A stretch of DNA of 64,000 nt from Charina bottae (lineage: Eukaryota > Chordata > Lepidosauria > Squamata > Charinaidae), in the NCBI GenBank assembly GCA_023362775.1, contig JALMGJ010000006.1, forward strand, positions 8,889,001-8,953,000. The letters run 5' to 3'. Below the pieces are notes generated by a model. The model saw only the letters and a program-made list of their open reading frames with translations. It was not told the origin of the DNA and did no database searches. Every line of letters starts with the position of its first letter. The stretch's first letter is position 1. A program made the position numbers and the translations under genes. Below are positions 11,301-22,214 of the stretch, piece by piece.

Positions 11301-11613
11301 GTCCATTTGATGCAGAGGGGAACTTTCTCAGAGGAGAAAAATAACTCTTGCTTTCTTGATAAATCCTAGCAGTATGATTTGCTCCAAGTTTTAATCCAAA
11401 ATATAAATGGTGGTGACATCTCTGGTGCATCTAGACGTTGCATAGTCTTTAACATCCTCTTTTTGGTGGTTTTTAGACTGGTAGGAATGCAATGCACATA
11501 CTGTATTGTATTAATTAGAGGCTTCCCTGTCTTATTAATGGGAAAGTTAGTGAATGGCTTTTCCCAGAATGGGCAATTTTGCTTTTACCCCCCATTCCGG
11601 CAAGTCCTGTTGT

Positions 11614-11616
<3 letters not shown>
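11301..11616. other. Unassigned sequence
   Basis: Nothing recognised between the CR1 remnant and the TGTC array. Confidence 0.3.
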
Positions 11617-11652
<36 letters not shown>

Positions 11653-11668
11653 TTCTGTCTTTCTTTCT
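11617..11668. repeat. (TGTC)n microsatellite
   Basis: About nine TGTC units, then TTTC/TGTC variants. Confidence 0.95.
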
Positions 11669-13534
11669 TATAATCCACCCAATAACTGAAGTTTTTGCAC
11701 ACAGAGACACATGCACACACACCAATTGGCCTTTAAAATAATTTTAAGTCATCCTGTAACATTATTCTGAGATGGGGGTCTATCAAGGAAGAGAGACCAT
11801 TCAATATTGGCCCGTGAGAACAATATCAATCAGGTAATGGGGGGGGGATTTATTTGATTCCTCCTTTTGCTTTCTGGTCCCCAAGATGGTCAAGCCATAA
11901 GTTTTCTGAAGACCTTTTTCTCTCTCAGGCCAGTTATGAAAGTTCATGGATGACCCATTGTCTGGGCCTTCTTCTCTGTTTGAGTGCTTGCTGACGTTTT
12001 CTTATCAAAGAAAAATGTGTGTGAAAAGGAGAGAAAGAAAGATGAGAGAAGAAGAAAAAAACAGACTGGTACAATACAGCTGGAGAAAAAGTCAGAAGTT
12101 CAGAGCTATACTACATGGCTTAGAGCAGCTGAATAATGTGGAAAGCCCCTACTCACCACAAGAGAGGACTCATGTTGAGTAACACTCATGTGACTGTTTC
12201 CAAGTGGGTATCAAACCGTTCAAATAATGTATTATTTTAATCAGGTCTCTGTTTCCACGGGAAATTGAATAATAGAAGTGCTGCTACAAACACATAACAG
12301 GCTTCCCACTTGCCACCAGCAACACTTTGGGTCCCTGAGGACAGTGTTTGCACACAGAAAAGGGTCACAAATTATGGGATGCTGGGAGGTCCAGCTGGAT
12401 TAAGCATGATGTGTGTGAACCAGCCAGAAATTCAACTGCCTGTATCATGGGGAGGGTTTAACAAAGGGTTATACATTGAGGTTAGAGAATTTGGTTTGTC
12501 GTTACAGGCAATTCTTAAAATCTTTGCTGGGATTTGGGTTAGGGCTTTGAGAAATGTGTGGCACCATCAGTCTTGGCTAAGAAGGGGAAGACTTGTAATG
12601 GTAAGAATCCAGCAAAGACGAGACTTTTTCCAGGCTTTGTCTTCTTTCTGGATTGTGCTTACTGGCTTGAAGATCTAGTCTGTTCTCATTCCTATCTTGT
12701 GCTGGCTAAAGAGAAGAGACATTCAGAACCAGTTCTGGGCTCCTAGCAAATTCATAACGGTGACCGTTGCAGGCCTGCTTCGGCCCTGTCTGCACTGCCC
12801 TTGATCATTATGAGTAGATGAGAAGGAAAAGGGACTCTCACCACAAAAATATGACTCTGGGTATTATTCTCCTCCCCTCACATTTGCATAAACATGAAAA
12901 CATGATGTCCATGGGCATCCCCCAGGAAGTGAGGGGAGCAAGCAATAAACATGCATGATGGCATCATTACACACATGTCATGTATCAGACATCAGACAGG
13001 ATGTCAGGTGATGTTTGTGTGATGACATCACCATCTCTGTCATTTTGGCATCCTTGTGGCTTGCAGTAGGTGCCACTGATGATATCTATCATGTGTTTGT
13101 GTTAATATCTTTTTTACCCTTCTACAAAGTTCTGGACTGACTTCCACTGCCTCCCAATGCATCAAAACTATTACTTAATTCCTAAGATCAGATGAGCATC
13201 AAATTGCAGATTGAGGTTTGATAGGGAATCTGGAAGATATAGTTACCACACTTTTCTTGGGGGAGGGGGGGAAATCCAGGATCCTGGCAGCTGTTCTAAC
13301 TTGGGTGAGGAGCATGCTTCTTCGCAATGCTCTCAGTCCGCATTTCCAAAGCCCCTGGTTTCTATTTCTAAAATGACCTCCACATCTAGGAACTGAGTAC
13401 GTTTGGCACCCACTTCCCTTTCTTTATTAATGACTTCCCCAAAATAAACACTAACAACTTTGCATGTAGCACTGAAGCTTAGCTTAACTTAGTTTTTTTC
13501 ACCCCAATTTATTTCTTCTTTGTATTATCAAAGA
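11669..13534. other. Unassigned sequence
   Basis: No element is confidently recognised. A G8 run lies at 11840. 12940-13070 is rich in short 'gatgacatca'-like words without a clean tandem period. Confidence 0.3.
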
Positions 13535-13580
13535 AGAAGAAGAATATTTATTGCGGTCAAAGACCAGTCCATAAAACAGG
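13535..13580 (-). mobile_element. LINE B-type 3' end
   Basis: On the minus strand it reads GGACTGGTCTTTGACCGCAA then TAAA and (TTC)n, resembling the 3' end of the LINE at 31400-39895 (GGCTGGTCTATGACCGAAGA). It is extremely 5'-truncated. Confidence 0.4.
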
Positions 13581-13939
13581 TTGCATACATATGGGGAATT
13601 GGTGAGGATCAAGTGTTAGGAAAGGAACCGATCATTCTGCAAGAATGGAGTGCAAACATACTCTCATACGTAAAAGATACAGGGGATGGCTTCTTGGGCT
13701 GGGGGACAGATGGCTTGAAGAAAATATGGACAGATGCTGAAAGCAGACACTGGATACCGAAAGCAGCTTTACCAGGTGAAATCAGATTTGATAAACCTAT
13801 AAAGGAGAGACTCGTGAATTCCTTTCAGGAAGAAGTTGCTGGTTTGGTAATGCAGTGCACTGTCGGAAAGGCGGCGCAGCTTCTAAGTGAAACCCAAGGG
13901 AAGAGGAAAATGAATGAGTCAAGTCAATATAAAAGTTAA
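13581..13939 (+). other. Unidentified open reading frame
   Basis: A continuous frame ending at 13939 (139 codons when started at 13520, about 120 outside the repeat). The composition is ordinary protein-like (Glu/Lys/Gly/Trp), e.g. GEIRFDKPIKERLVNSFQEE. I recognise no domain and see no strong splice acceptor upstream. It could be a chance ORF, a decayed transposon segment or an exon. Confidence 0.2.
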
Positions 13940-14311
13940 GCACCCGTATTGGAAGCCGTGTGGTTCAGTGCGGAGGACAAATTTGTAACTGAAGTGCACA
14001 TTCAGCAGCTCGTGAAATGCACTGTTTTTTTCAGCCCTGCCTTTATTTCAAGATTCTTTTCTGAAATTATTACCCTTCAAATTGTCAGCCTTTGGGATGT
14101 AGGGGCTGAGATGTTCATTACCCTATACATCTGCAAGCGGTTTTTGTTGGCTCTTTGGGACAATTAAGTCAGATGAATCTAGTCTTCCCAGCCCTCTTTC
14201 CTCCCTCCTCACACATTTCCTCCTGGCATTTGGCATCCCACCCCCACCCTCACCAAGAAGTGATCTGGTCTTGTCTTCCCCTCCCCTTCCTGGCTCGGAG
14301 TTTCTGTAGGG

Positions 14312-15445
14312 CAGAGCTTTCCAAACTTTTCATGTTGGTGACACACTTTTTAGACATGCATCATTTCGCGACACACTCTTACAGCAGGGCACAAGGCAGA
14401 CACTAGGACCTGCACGGAATCACAGCAGGTTTGGAGGCAGCCAGGCACAAGGCAGGCACTAGGACCTGCGCGGAATCCTGGCAGGGCAGGTTTGGAGGCA
14501 GCAAGGCACAAGGCAGGCACTAGGACCTGCGCAGAATCACAGCAGGTTTGGAGGCAGCAAGGCACAAAGCAGGCACTAGGACCTGCGTGGAATCCTGGCA
14601 GGGCAGGTTTGGAGGCAGCAAGGCACAAGGCAGGTACTAGGACCTGCGTGGAATCACAGCAGGTTTGGAGGCAGCCAGGCAAAAGGCAGGCACTAGGACC
14701 TGCGTGGAATCCTGACAGGGCAGATTTGGAGGCAGCCAGGCACAAGGCAGGCACTAGGACCTGCGTGGAATCCTGACAGGGCAGATTTGGAGGCAGCAAG
14801 GCACAAGGCAGGCACTAGGACCTGCGCAGAATCACAGCAGGTTTGGAGGCAGCAAGGCACAAGGCAGGCACTAGGACCTGCGTGGAATCCTGGCAGGGCA
14901 GGTTTGGAGGCAGCAAGGCACAAGGCAGGCACTAGGACCTGCGTGGAATCCTGACAGGGCAGATTTGGAGGCAGCAAGGCACAAGGCAGGCACTAGGACC
15001 TGCGCAGAATCACAGCAGGTTTGGAGGCAGCCAGGCACAAGGCAGGCACTAGGACCTGCGTGGAATCCTGACAGGGCAGATTTGGAGGCAGCAAGGCACA
15101 AGGCAGGCACTAGGACCTGCGCAGAATCACAGCAGGTTTGGAGGCAGCCGGGCACAAGGCAGGCACTAGGACCTGCGCAGAATCACAGCAGGTTTGGAGG
15201 CAGCAAGGCACAAGGCAGGCACTAGGACCTGCGCGGAATCACAGCAGGTTTGGAGGCAGCAAGGCACAAGGCAGGCACTAGGACCTGCGCGGAATCACAG
15301 CAGGTTTGGAGGCAGCCAGGCACAAGGCAGGCACTAGGGCCTGCGCGGAATCCTGGCAGGGCTCGGAGGCAGCAGCAGCCGCAACACACCCAGACACTGC
15401 AGCCGACACACTAACGTGTCCTGACACACAGTTTGGAAAGCTCTG
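14312..15445 (+). mobile_element. hAT-like MITE expanded by an internal minisatellite
   Basis: The 8-bp TSD ctgtaggg (14304-14311 and 15446-15453) is exact. The 16-bp TIR is CAGAGCTTTCCAAACT at the left and its reverse complement at the right. Its sister copies, at 17750-18010 and 39192-39450, are only 259-261 bp. Here the interior has expanded to about 1.0 kb. No transposase is encoded. Confidence 0.85.
14388..15373 (+). repeat. 17-unit minisatellite inside the MITE
   Basis: I count 17 units of the type GGCACAAGGCAGGCACTAGG followed by acctgcg. Two alternating forms differ by a 5-bp insertion: about 56 bp ('aatcacagcaggtttgg') and about 61 bp ('aatcctggcagggcaggtt'). Open frames on both strands through it simply translate the repeat. 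Confidence 0.95.
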
Positions 15446-15504
15446 CTGTAGGGTTTTGTCTCTTGTGTTCAGATATAAAGATATTGCTCAGATGAGTGGT
15501 AGCT

Positions 15505-15716
15505 TCTAATCAACCTTGGGTAATCCTGAAAAAGATGAGCAGCATCATACTTGGTTATTACTTGGATGGGAGATGACCAGAAAGTCTAAAGGTTGTGGGC
15601 TAACATAGACATTGAAAAAATCTCTCAGTAGCAAACAATAGCAAACCACGTCTGTATTGTTGCCCAGAAAACCACATAGATGTGTACACAAAGTCACCAG
15701 GAGGCAAGCTCTACTC
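15505..15716 (+). mobile_element. 5S rRNA-derived SINE (5S-Sauria-RTE type)
   Basis: The stretch cttggttattacttggatgg then gagatgacc matches the internal-promoter (C box) region of 5S rRNA. The body follows with 'agcaaaccacgtctgtattg' and 'cccagaaaaccacatagatg', then an RTE-like tail 'aaagtcaccaggag'. Other copies are at 30264 (split) and 55440 (minus). Confidence 0.7.
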
Positions 15717-16985
15717 AAGGGAGTCTTGACCTTTTACTTCTGTTACTTCCTTCATTTCCTTTTTTCAAAGAACTCCACCAGCTTCCTGGCTTCTCTGCTC
15801 ATCTCATGCCCTTCCACCTATAAGCTGCTTGTAGATCCTCTTTGCTAAGTCATTTCTCCTCCTCCTATACTGATTATCAACATCCCTCAGGTGACCTTTC
15901 TCTCCTGCTGTGACATCATGGAAGACGAACCAATACTGATACGGCTCCTATTACAAACACAAATTGTGAGTGCATACAGACTGGTGGTAGCTGAATAGGT
16001 TTCCGGGGAGGGAGAGGAGAAACTCTGGAATGGTCATACCCCCTTTTTCCTCACTTCCTGCATGCAGCTTCCAAGAGCTGAGCTGCAAAAAATGTGGACC
16101 CTTGGCTAAAATTACTCCTGGTATACCCTGGGGTATAGAACCTGTGACTCTCCAGATATTTTCAAAATGTAATTCCTATCATGCTTTACCTTGGCCATGC
16201 TGGTGGACCCTGATAAGAACTGGAATCCAACAATATCTTGATGACAAATTCCCCATCTCCTCTGTCAAGCATCTCATTTTAGCACCGCTAAGCAGCATTT
16301 CATCAGCCTTGAGATGCTGGCTTTGTCATTCATATATCTGAGGTGGCCACTTACCTGCTGATTGAATCCATTTTCCAAGTATAATAGTAGCACTCTTTAC
16401 ACTCGCTCTTAGATTTTGCAGGACCAGAAATTATAGTACTTGGGACCTGGGATTTGTAAATATAGATATATTCAGATTTCAGATATCTCTTAAAAGGTAA
16501 ACTTGTATTTTTCTTCCCCTTCATAAGTTTCTGATATCCTTTTGCCAGACCGTTTCAGCCTGAAAACAGCATGAAGTAGGTTTCTGATTTCCGGTCCTTA
16601 TTGTTGGACCTGTTGGCGGCTGTTGTGTAGTTGCCAGGGATCAGATGCAGGACTTCAAGCCAATATTCAGAACATGTACAAGTAGCTCATCATCAACAGC
16701 CCATCACTGTAAAAGGCAGGTCACCCTGTTTCCACTCATAAAATAGGGTATAACGCAGATAGATTGCATGGCCAATGCCCTGGATGGGTCACCTGACCCA
16801 GACAGTATTTCTGAGTTCTGTCTACATGTGAACAATCTGTCTCAATATGTTCATTATTATGTTGGCATGGCATACATCCATTGTTGATGGGAAGAGTTAG
16901 GGGGAGGCTTGGAGGTAGAGTTAATTCAATACTGAAGAAATCTCTCCAGTCCTGGAAGTTGTTCCAACTGGTGAGCCTGTGCAAA
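15717..16985. other. Unassigned sequence with a decayed MITE-like patch
   Basis: 16138-16230 resembles the decayed 'gactctccagatgttttgga...catgctggtgg' interspersed sequence common in reptiles. Otherwise nothing is recognised. Confidence 0.3.
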
Positions 16986-17003
16986 TGGCAGACACCTCTT
17001 CTT

Positions 17004-17110
17004 CCAGAATCATAGAAGCATAGGGCTAGAGATCTTCTAGCCCAACTCCCTGCCCAGGGCAAGAATCCTCAGGCCATTGCAGACAAGTAGTTGTCCAATG
17101 CTTTTGAACC
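17004..17110 (-). mobile_element. CR1-like 3' fragment
   Basis: The phrases agaatcatagaagcataggg and gcccaactccctgcccaggg read as the reverse complement of a CR1 3' end. Old. Confidence 0.5.
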
Positions 17111-17244
17111 TTGAGCTTGTCTTCTGAGCAATCTCTCCAGCTTGGTGTCATCTGCAGATTCAGTTAGTGACCCTTCTATCCCCCTATCTATGTTTTGATA
17201 AATGCAAGCAAAATCGGTCTGAATTTGACAAACAACAGCAACAG

Positions 17245-17690
17245 TGTGGTCTAGCGGTTAAGGCAACGGGCTAGAAACCAGGAGACTGAGAGTTCTAGTC
17301 CCACCTTAGGCACGAAAGCCGGCTGGGTGACCTTGGGCCAGTCCCTGTCTCTCAGCCCTAGGAAGGAGCCAATGGCAAACCAGGAGTCTGTGAGTTCTAG
17401 TCCCGCCTTAGGCATGAAAACCGGCTGGGTGACCTTGGGCCAGTCCCTGTCTCTCAGCCCTAGGAAGGAGCCAATGGCAAACCAGGAGTCTGTGAGTTCT
17501 AGTCCTGCCTTAGGCATGAAAACCGGCTGGGTAACCTTGGGCCAGTCACTCTCTCTCAGCCGAACTAACCTCACAGGGTTGTTGTTGTGGGGAAAATAGG
17601 AAGAGGAAGGAGTATTTGGTATGTTCGCCGCCTTGAGTTATTTATAAAAATAATAAAGGCGGGATAGAAAATAAACAAACAAACAAACAG
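17245..17690 (+). mobile_element. SINE1 with 102-bp internal multimer and L2-type tail
   Basis: Head: gtggtctagcggttaaggca. The segment starting GGAGACTG is repeated three times at 17281, 17383 and 17485, an exact 102-bp period. The junction is gcaaacca|ggag, using AAACCA shared by two places in the SINE. The 3' end is an L2-type tail (cgccgccttgagttatttat ... aaggcgggata) with (AAAC)n. Confidence 0.8.
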
Positions 17691-17749
17691 GAGACTGGCT
17701 GATGGGACAATGTGTGGATGTCAACATTGATGCACGGAAACCACTATAT

Positions 17750-18010
17750 CAGAGCTTTCCAAACTGTGTGTCGGGACACGTTAGTGTGTCAGCTGCAGTG
17801 TCTGGGTGTGTCGCGGCTGCTGCTGCCTCCAAACCTGCCCTGCCAGGATTCCACGCAGGTCCTAGTGCCTGCCTTGTGCCCTGCTGCCTCAACCTGCTGT
17901 GATTCTGCGCAGGTCCTAGTGCCTGCCTTGTGCCCTGCTGTAAGAGTGTATCATGAAACGATGCATGTCTAAAAAGTGTGTCACCAACATGAAAAGTTTG
18001 GAAAGCTCTG
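17750..18010 (-). mobile_element. hAT-like MITE, unexpanded copy
   Basis: 261 bp, TIR CAGAGCTTTCCAAACT, exact 8-bp TSD cactatat (17742-17749, 18011-18018). Opposite orientation to 14312-15445. It holds only about two of the minisatellite units. Confidence 0.85.
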
Positions 18011-18018
18011 CACTATAT

Positions 18019-18786
18019 ATTCTGTGAGGGGAACAGCTGAAACTGGCAAGTTCAAGTCTGACAGGAGGAATGATCTCCTTTGATTCTCTATTTCCAGACA
18101 CTTTTCCTGGTTGCTGATCATCTCAGCAGCATTCTGTATATGCTCAAAAGTAGGAAATCTGGAATAAGTCTGTACCCAGATTTCAGTACTACAACCCATT
18201 ATATTTCAATTCTGAGATGGTGGGCTTGGTTCGCTACAATAGATTTAACCCCCTTCCCTTACCCTTTGCATTCTCTAGCCTTTATTTTAGCCCAAACAAT
18301 CCATCTAGGCAGTTTAGCCAATTATAATTTTTTAAAAAAGCATTGATCAAATAGCAGGTGTTATGACCCCAAATTCTGATTTGAATTTGGAGATAGTGGA
18401 AAGGAGGCTCTATTATTCTTTATAGTATTTCTTGGGCAGAAAAAAAACTGTTCTGCATTCTCAAAAAAACCTGTGTTCTCATCATCCACCTACTTTTCTT
18501 CTTTGAACAATCAACTGATGACACCGAAGGACATTATCCCCCGGCCCTTGCATGGTTAGATGATAATTCAAACAAGAAATGAAAGATTTCTGTTTGCCTG
18601 CCCTTAATTGATACCTCTAGTTTTTGCCGGTTTTTTGTTCTTGTGCTTTTATAGAATATTCTCACTGTTTTTATTTCTGCTGTTTAATAATGTTATAGAA
18701 AACTGTGTAAGCCCAGTATAAAATTATAACGTTGTATAAGATTTGGGGATGAAAGTATATGATTTTTGTATCACTTTGAAACCCCA

Positions 18787-18789
<3 letters not shown>
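18019..18789. other. Unassigned sequence
   Basis: AT-rich, no repeat family or exon recognised. Confidence 0.3.

Positions 18790-18838
<49 letters not shown>
18790..18838. repeat. (AC)n microsatellite
   Basis: About 24 AC units, uninterrupted. Confidence 0.98.
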
Positions 18839-18839
<1 letters not shown>

Positions 18840-19101
18840 TCCATTTCTCTCTATAGTGTTGGGAAAAAAATATTATTTTTTCAGCCACTGGGTTTGGGGA
18901 AAATGTGGTTTGATTTTTTTTTAAGTTCAAAGGAGAAGAAAGATGTGTCAAACTTCTTATGGGTGTGGTTTGGACTCATCAATCAATCAATCAATCAATG
19001 AAGGCACGTGTGCCCTTTCTTTCATTTTATTATCACCCCTCCCAATTGTATTTCATTTTTCTGCCCCCTGTCCCACCTTTGGGGAGATGTCATGAGTTTT
19101 T

Positions 19102-19617
19102 TTTTAATCCGTTCAATTGTGTCCGATTCTTGGAGAGTGCCTGGACAAACCCCTGCAGTTTTCTTGGCAAGATTACAGAAGTGGTTTGCCAGTGCCGTCT
19201 TCCTAGGGCTGAGAGAGAGCGACTGGCCCAAGGTCACCCAGCTGGCTTTGTGCCTAAAGCAGGACTAGAACTCTCAGTCTCCTGGTTTGCCATTGGCTCC
19301 TTCCTAGAGCTGAGATAGAATGATTGGCCCAAGGTCACCCAGACGGCTTTCATGCCTAAGGCGGGACTAGAACTCTCAGTCTCCCTGTTTGCCATTGGCT
19401 CCTTCCCCAGGGCTGAGAGACAGGGACTGGCCCAAGGTCACCCAGCCGGCTTTCATGCCTAAGGCAGGACTAGAACTCTCAGTCTCCTGGTTTGCCATTG
19501 GTTCCTTCCTAGGGCTGAGAGAGAGGGACTGGCCCAGCTGTCTTTGTGCTTAAGGCAGGACTAGAACTCACGGTCTCCCAGTTTCTAGCCTGATGCCTTC
19601 ACCACTACACCAACTGG
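19102..19617 (-). mobile_element. SINE1 with 102-bp internal multimer and BovB-type tail
   Basis: Minus strand. The 3' tail (plus text ttaatccgttcaattgtgtc) gives AATCGGACACAATTGAACGG, close to the BovB 3' end. About four copies of the 102-bp internal unit occur (junction starts at 19281, 19384, 19486). Imperfect flanks atgtcatgag and ctgtcatcag suggest a decayed TSD. The head ends caactggctct near 19617. Confidence 0.75.
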
Positions 19618-19811
19618 CTCTCTGTCATCAGGTAGTGTGCCATACGCTTAAAAGTTGTGCTAAAGAAATTCTACACAGCAAGACTCTTTTCACCTTATGC
19701 TGACATCCTTCTCATTCAGTCCTCAGCTGGACTTTCACACACCTGACCGGGCTAAAACTGGACTGGATTCTTTCCTGTTCAAGCTGTGGAAACCCCAACC
19801 CTTCTTTCAGC

Positions 19812-20876
19812 AGGTTGTGTGAACCAGGCCATTAGGTTGAGCCAGAATAGGTTATTGGGTGGGGGCATTGCACGGTATGCAAACACAACCATTGTCTTTC
19901 ACTAACCCGGACCAGGCTAATGTGGGGTGTGAATCCAGCTTGAGTGAGGATGATGTGTTTGGTCTCACATATCTGGAATTACAAACATTTCCTTCTGAGT
20001 TGGTTGGTTTGTTTAAATGGATTGGCCATCCAACTCCAGTGCAATTTTTGAAGCCTAGAGAGGGAAAGCAAAGGTGATTGCCTCTAATTGGCTGGTGAGG
20101 GCAGGTTTAGCCATTCTTGAGAAATTCTCTTAGAGTAGCTGACATGGGTGGACTGTGGCAATAGCCATTTATTCCTTTCCAAATGTTTAGAAAAGTCTAG
20201 TCTCAGAAGCTACAAGGGGAGAAGAAACCTCACCTTTTCACCTCTAGGTGTTTTGCCCACCTTTTTTTTCAAGGCCAGGTTGTTGTAACTCACAAACAGT
20301 GTTTCTGAGTTTGATCATGACCTCCAGAGTAATTGACCCTTCTGTTGAGCATAGTGCTAACAGGAGAATTAGATCGACCCATATGGTGACATTTTGATTC
20401 CAATGCAATTAAGCCAGTGAAAGTTTGCTTCTGAAATATGTGAATCACCAGCTCACTTTGTTCCTATCAGGGGCTTATGCTGACACACTAGCAGACTTTT
20501 ACGGAATTTCTGTCAGGACAGGCAAGCAGGTTCCATGGGAGCTACAGTCCATCACATGTACATGTGATGGGAAATATGAAAAAATGACTTAATCTTATCC
20601 AGCATTGGGCAACTTGGCACCCCACAGATTTGTGATCCTTCTCCCCCTTCCCATTCTCATTTTTATCCAACTAATCCAACTTCAGAGCCAGTTTGGTGCA
20701 GTGGTTAAGGCATCAGTCTAGAAACCGGGAGACCACGAGTTCTAGTCCTGTTTTAGGCACAAAGCCAGCTGGGTAACCTTGGGCCAGTCACTCTCTCTCA
20801 GCCCTAGGAAGGAGGCAATGGCAAACCACTTCTGAAAATCTTGCCAAGAAAACTGCAGGGACTTGTCCAGGCAGTC
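19812..20876 (+). repeat. 1,065-bp inverted duplication, arm 1
   Basis: Reverse complement of 46869-47933; the two segments have the same length. A 72-codon open frame crossing both differs at a single residue, and scanning by eye gives only a handful of substitutions, so identity appears near 99%. It contains the SINE head and body at 20683-20876. Homology stops precisely where the two SINE tails differ. Confidence 0.85.
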
Positions 20877-20926
20877 GCCAGGAGTCAACACTAACTTGAA
20901 GGCACACACACACACATACACACACA
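20683..20926 (+). mobile_element. SINE1 (tRNA-derived) with (AC)n tail
   Basis: Exact 10-bp TSD aatccaactt (20673-20682, 20927-20936). A box region gtttggtgcagtggttaagg; body ending ctgcagggac; tail 'gccaggagtcaacactaact', resembling the LINE A 3' end rather than BovB; then (AC)n. It lies at the edge of the inverted duplication. Confidence 0.85.
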
Positions 20927-20936
20927 AATCCAACTT

Positions 20937-21818
20937 TAAAAAAAAGACTTACTCATAATCAAGTCTTCCCTTTCCCTTTGGATCACCAAGGTATGGAATT
21001 TCAATTTAAGCAAAGAATCTGGAGGGGGAAAAAGTGTTATGTGCTTTTTATAAAGAAGATTCCAATCTGAATCCTTGGAACAGAACTAATCTACTTTTTG
21101 GACATTGGATTTCAAGGTGTGACGGTATTCTAAAGCCTATGTACATGCATTAAAAAAAATGACCTACATTCTCCCAAGATCATGACATTTTAGGCAGATT
21201 TCATGCAATCTTGCAGAAGAATGGGGCTACCATATGCTTTTAGTGTTCTTCCATAGGATCTTACAAGCTCTTGAATGAGGAGGTTGATATCTTGTAAGGC
21301 TTGGCACTCTCATGAGATTTCATCTATGTTAAACTTCTATTTTTTAAAAAGATAATTGAAAAATCATTTTAATTTTGGAGGACACACCAAATGTCATGGT
21401 GTTACATAACTCATTCCTGTTCTAGCTGAAAAACACAAAGGATGGTAAGAATTCCTACCTACAGTTATGAAAAGTGCCATCCAGAATAAATAGGATAGAT
21501 TCCTAAATTCTAATTTGTGCTTTCAAATTTCTGACAAACCAGATGAACCAGATGAATTCCAAAATTGTAACATTGTGCTGATTGCCGAATTTCAGTTTCT
21601 TTGCCTTTTCTTTGCTTATCTCCCTTTTTTAATGAGCATGGATGCATTGAGGAAATACCATAAAAATATGACCTTGATGTGTTAGAGTATGATTCACATC
21701 CGCCTATGCACACACATAGAAGTAAAACACCCTACAAAATGAATCTTGCAATAATTTAAGAGACAATCTCAGCAAATGTTCTTCTCCCCTGTATTTATCC
21801 ATTTTTATCTGTGTCAAT

Positions 21819-21820
<2 letters not shown>
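20937..21820. other. Unassigned sequence
   Basis: Nothing recognised. Single-copy-like and AT-rich. Confidence 0.3.
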
Positions 21821-21854
<34 letters not shown>

Positions 21855-21862
21855 TGTGTGTT
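21821..21862. repeat. (TG)n microsatellite
   Basis: About 20 TG units with one TT interruption. Confidence 0.95.
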
Positions 21863-22178
21863 TTGTAAAAACAAAATGATTCTTTCTTTTGCCCTGTGCA
21901 GAATTGCTTTTCTGCAGTGTTTTATCTTGTATTTATCACAGCAATGCATATCAGGCCAGAGTGAAAGGAAGGAAGGAATTCTTAATCTGGGGAGCATTTG
22001 AATGAGATGAAATGTGGAAGCATCCCTAATTAAAACTGAATGCTTTTAATGTATATCTGAAGTTCTTGTGAATCTTCCTAGTTATTAGGATTAAGCTCTT
22101 TTGAATACTAATGAAGTTTCCCTTCTGTGTATCTCTTTCTCTCCCCCCACCCTTCTCTCTGTCTCTATTTTGTTGCAG

Positions 22179-22214
22179 TGAGACCGCCACGGAGTTATCT
22201 GGAATATTACCAAG
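22179..22214 (+). other. Candidate 36-nt microexon
   Basis: A long polypyrimidine tract (about 22127-22174) leads to tttgttgcag, then 36 nt, then the strong donor caag|gtaagc. The length is 12 codons, so inclusion would keep the frame. Two of three frames are open: ETATELSGILP or RPPRSYLEYYQ, depending on phase. I do not recognise the parent gene. No other exon is evident nearby, as expected for a large intron. Chance occurrence of such a pair is possible. Confidence 0.35.

Noticed and set aside
14350..15225. Overlapping open frames of 86-149 codons on both strands
   Set aside because: They are translations of the minisatellite unit; frames on both strands are equally open because the unit lengths rarely introduce stops.
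14388..15373. CRISPR-like array of regular repeats
   Set aside because: Units abut with no unique spacers, and the array lies inside a MITE with TIRs and a TSD in a vertebrate genome.
15505..15600. 5S rRNA gene
   Set aside because: Only the internal-promoter part is 5S-like; the rest is SINE body, and similar decayed copies recur.
18790..18838. Origin of replication or promoter in (AC)n tracts
   Set aside because: Ordinary microsatellites, several of them SINE tails; no supporting element nearby.
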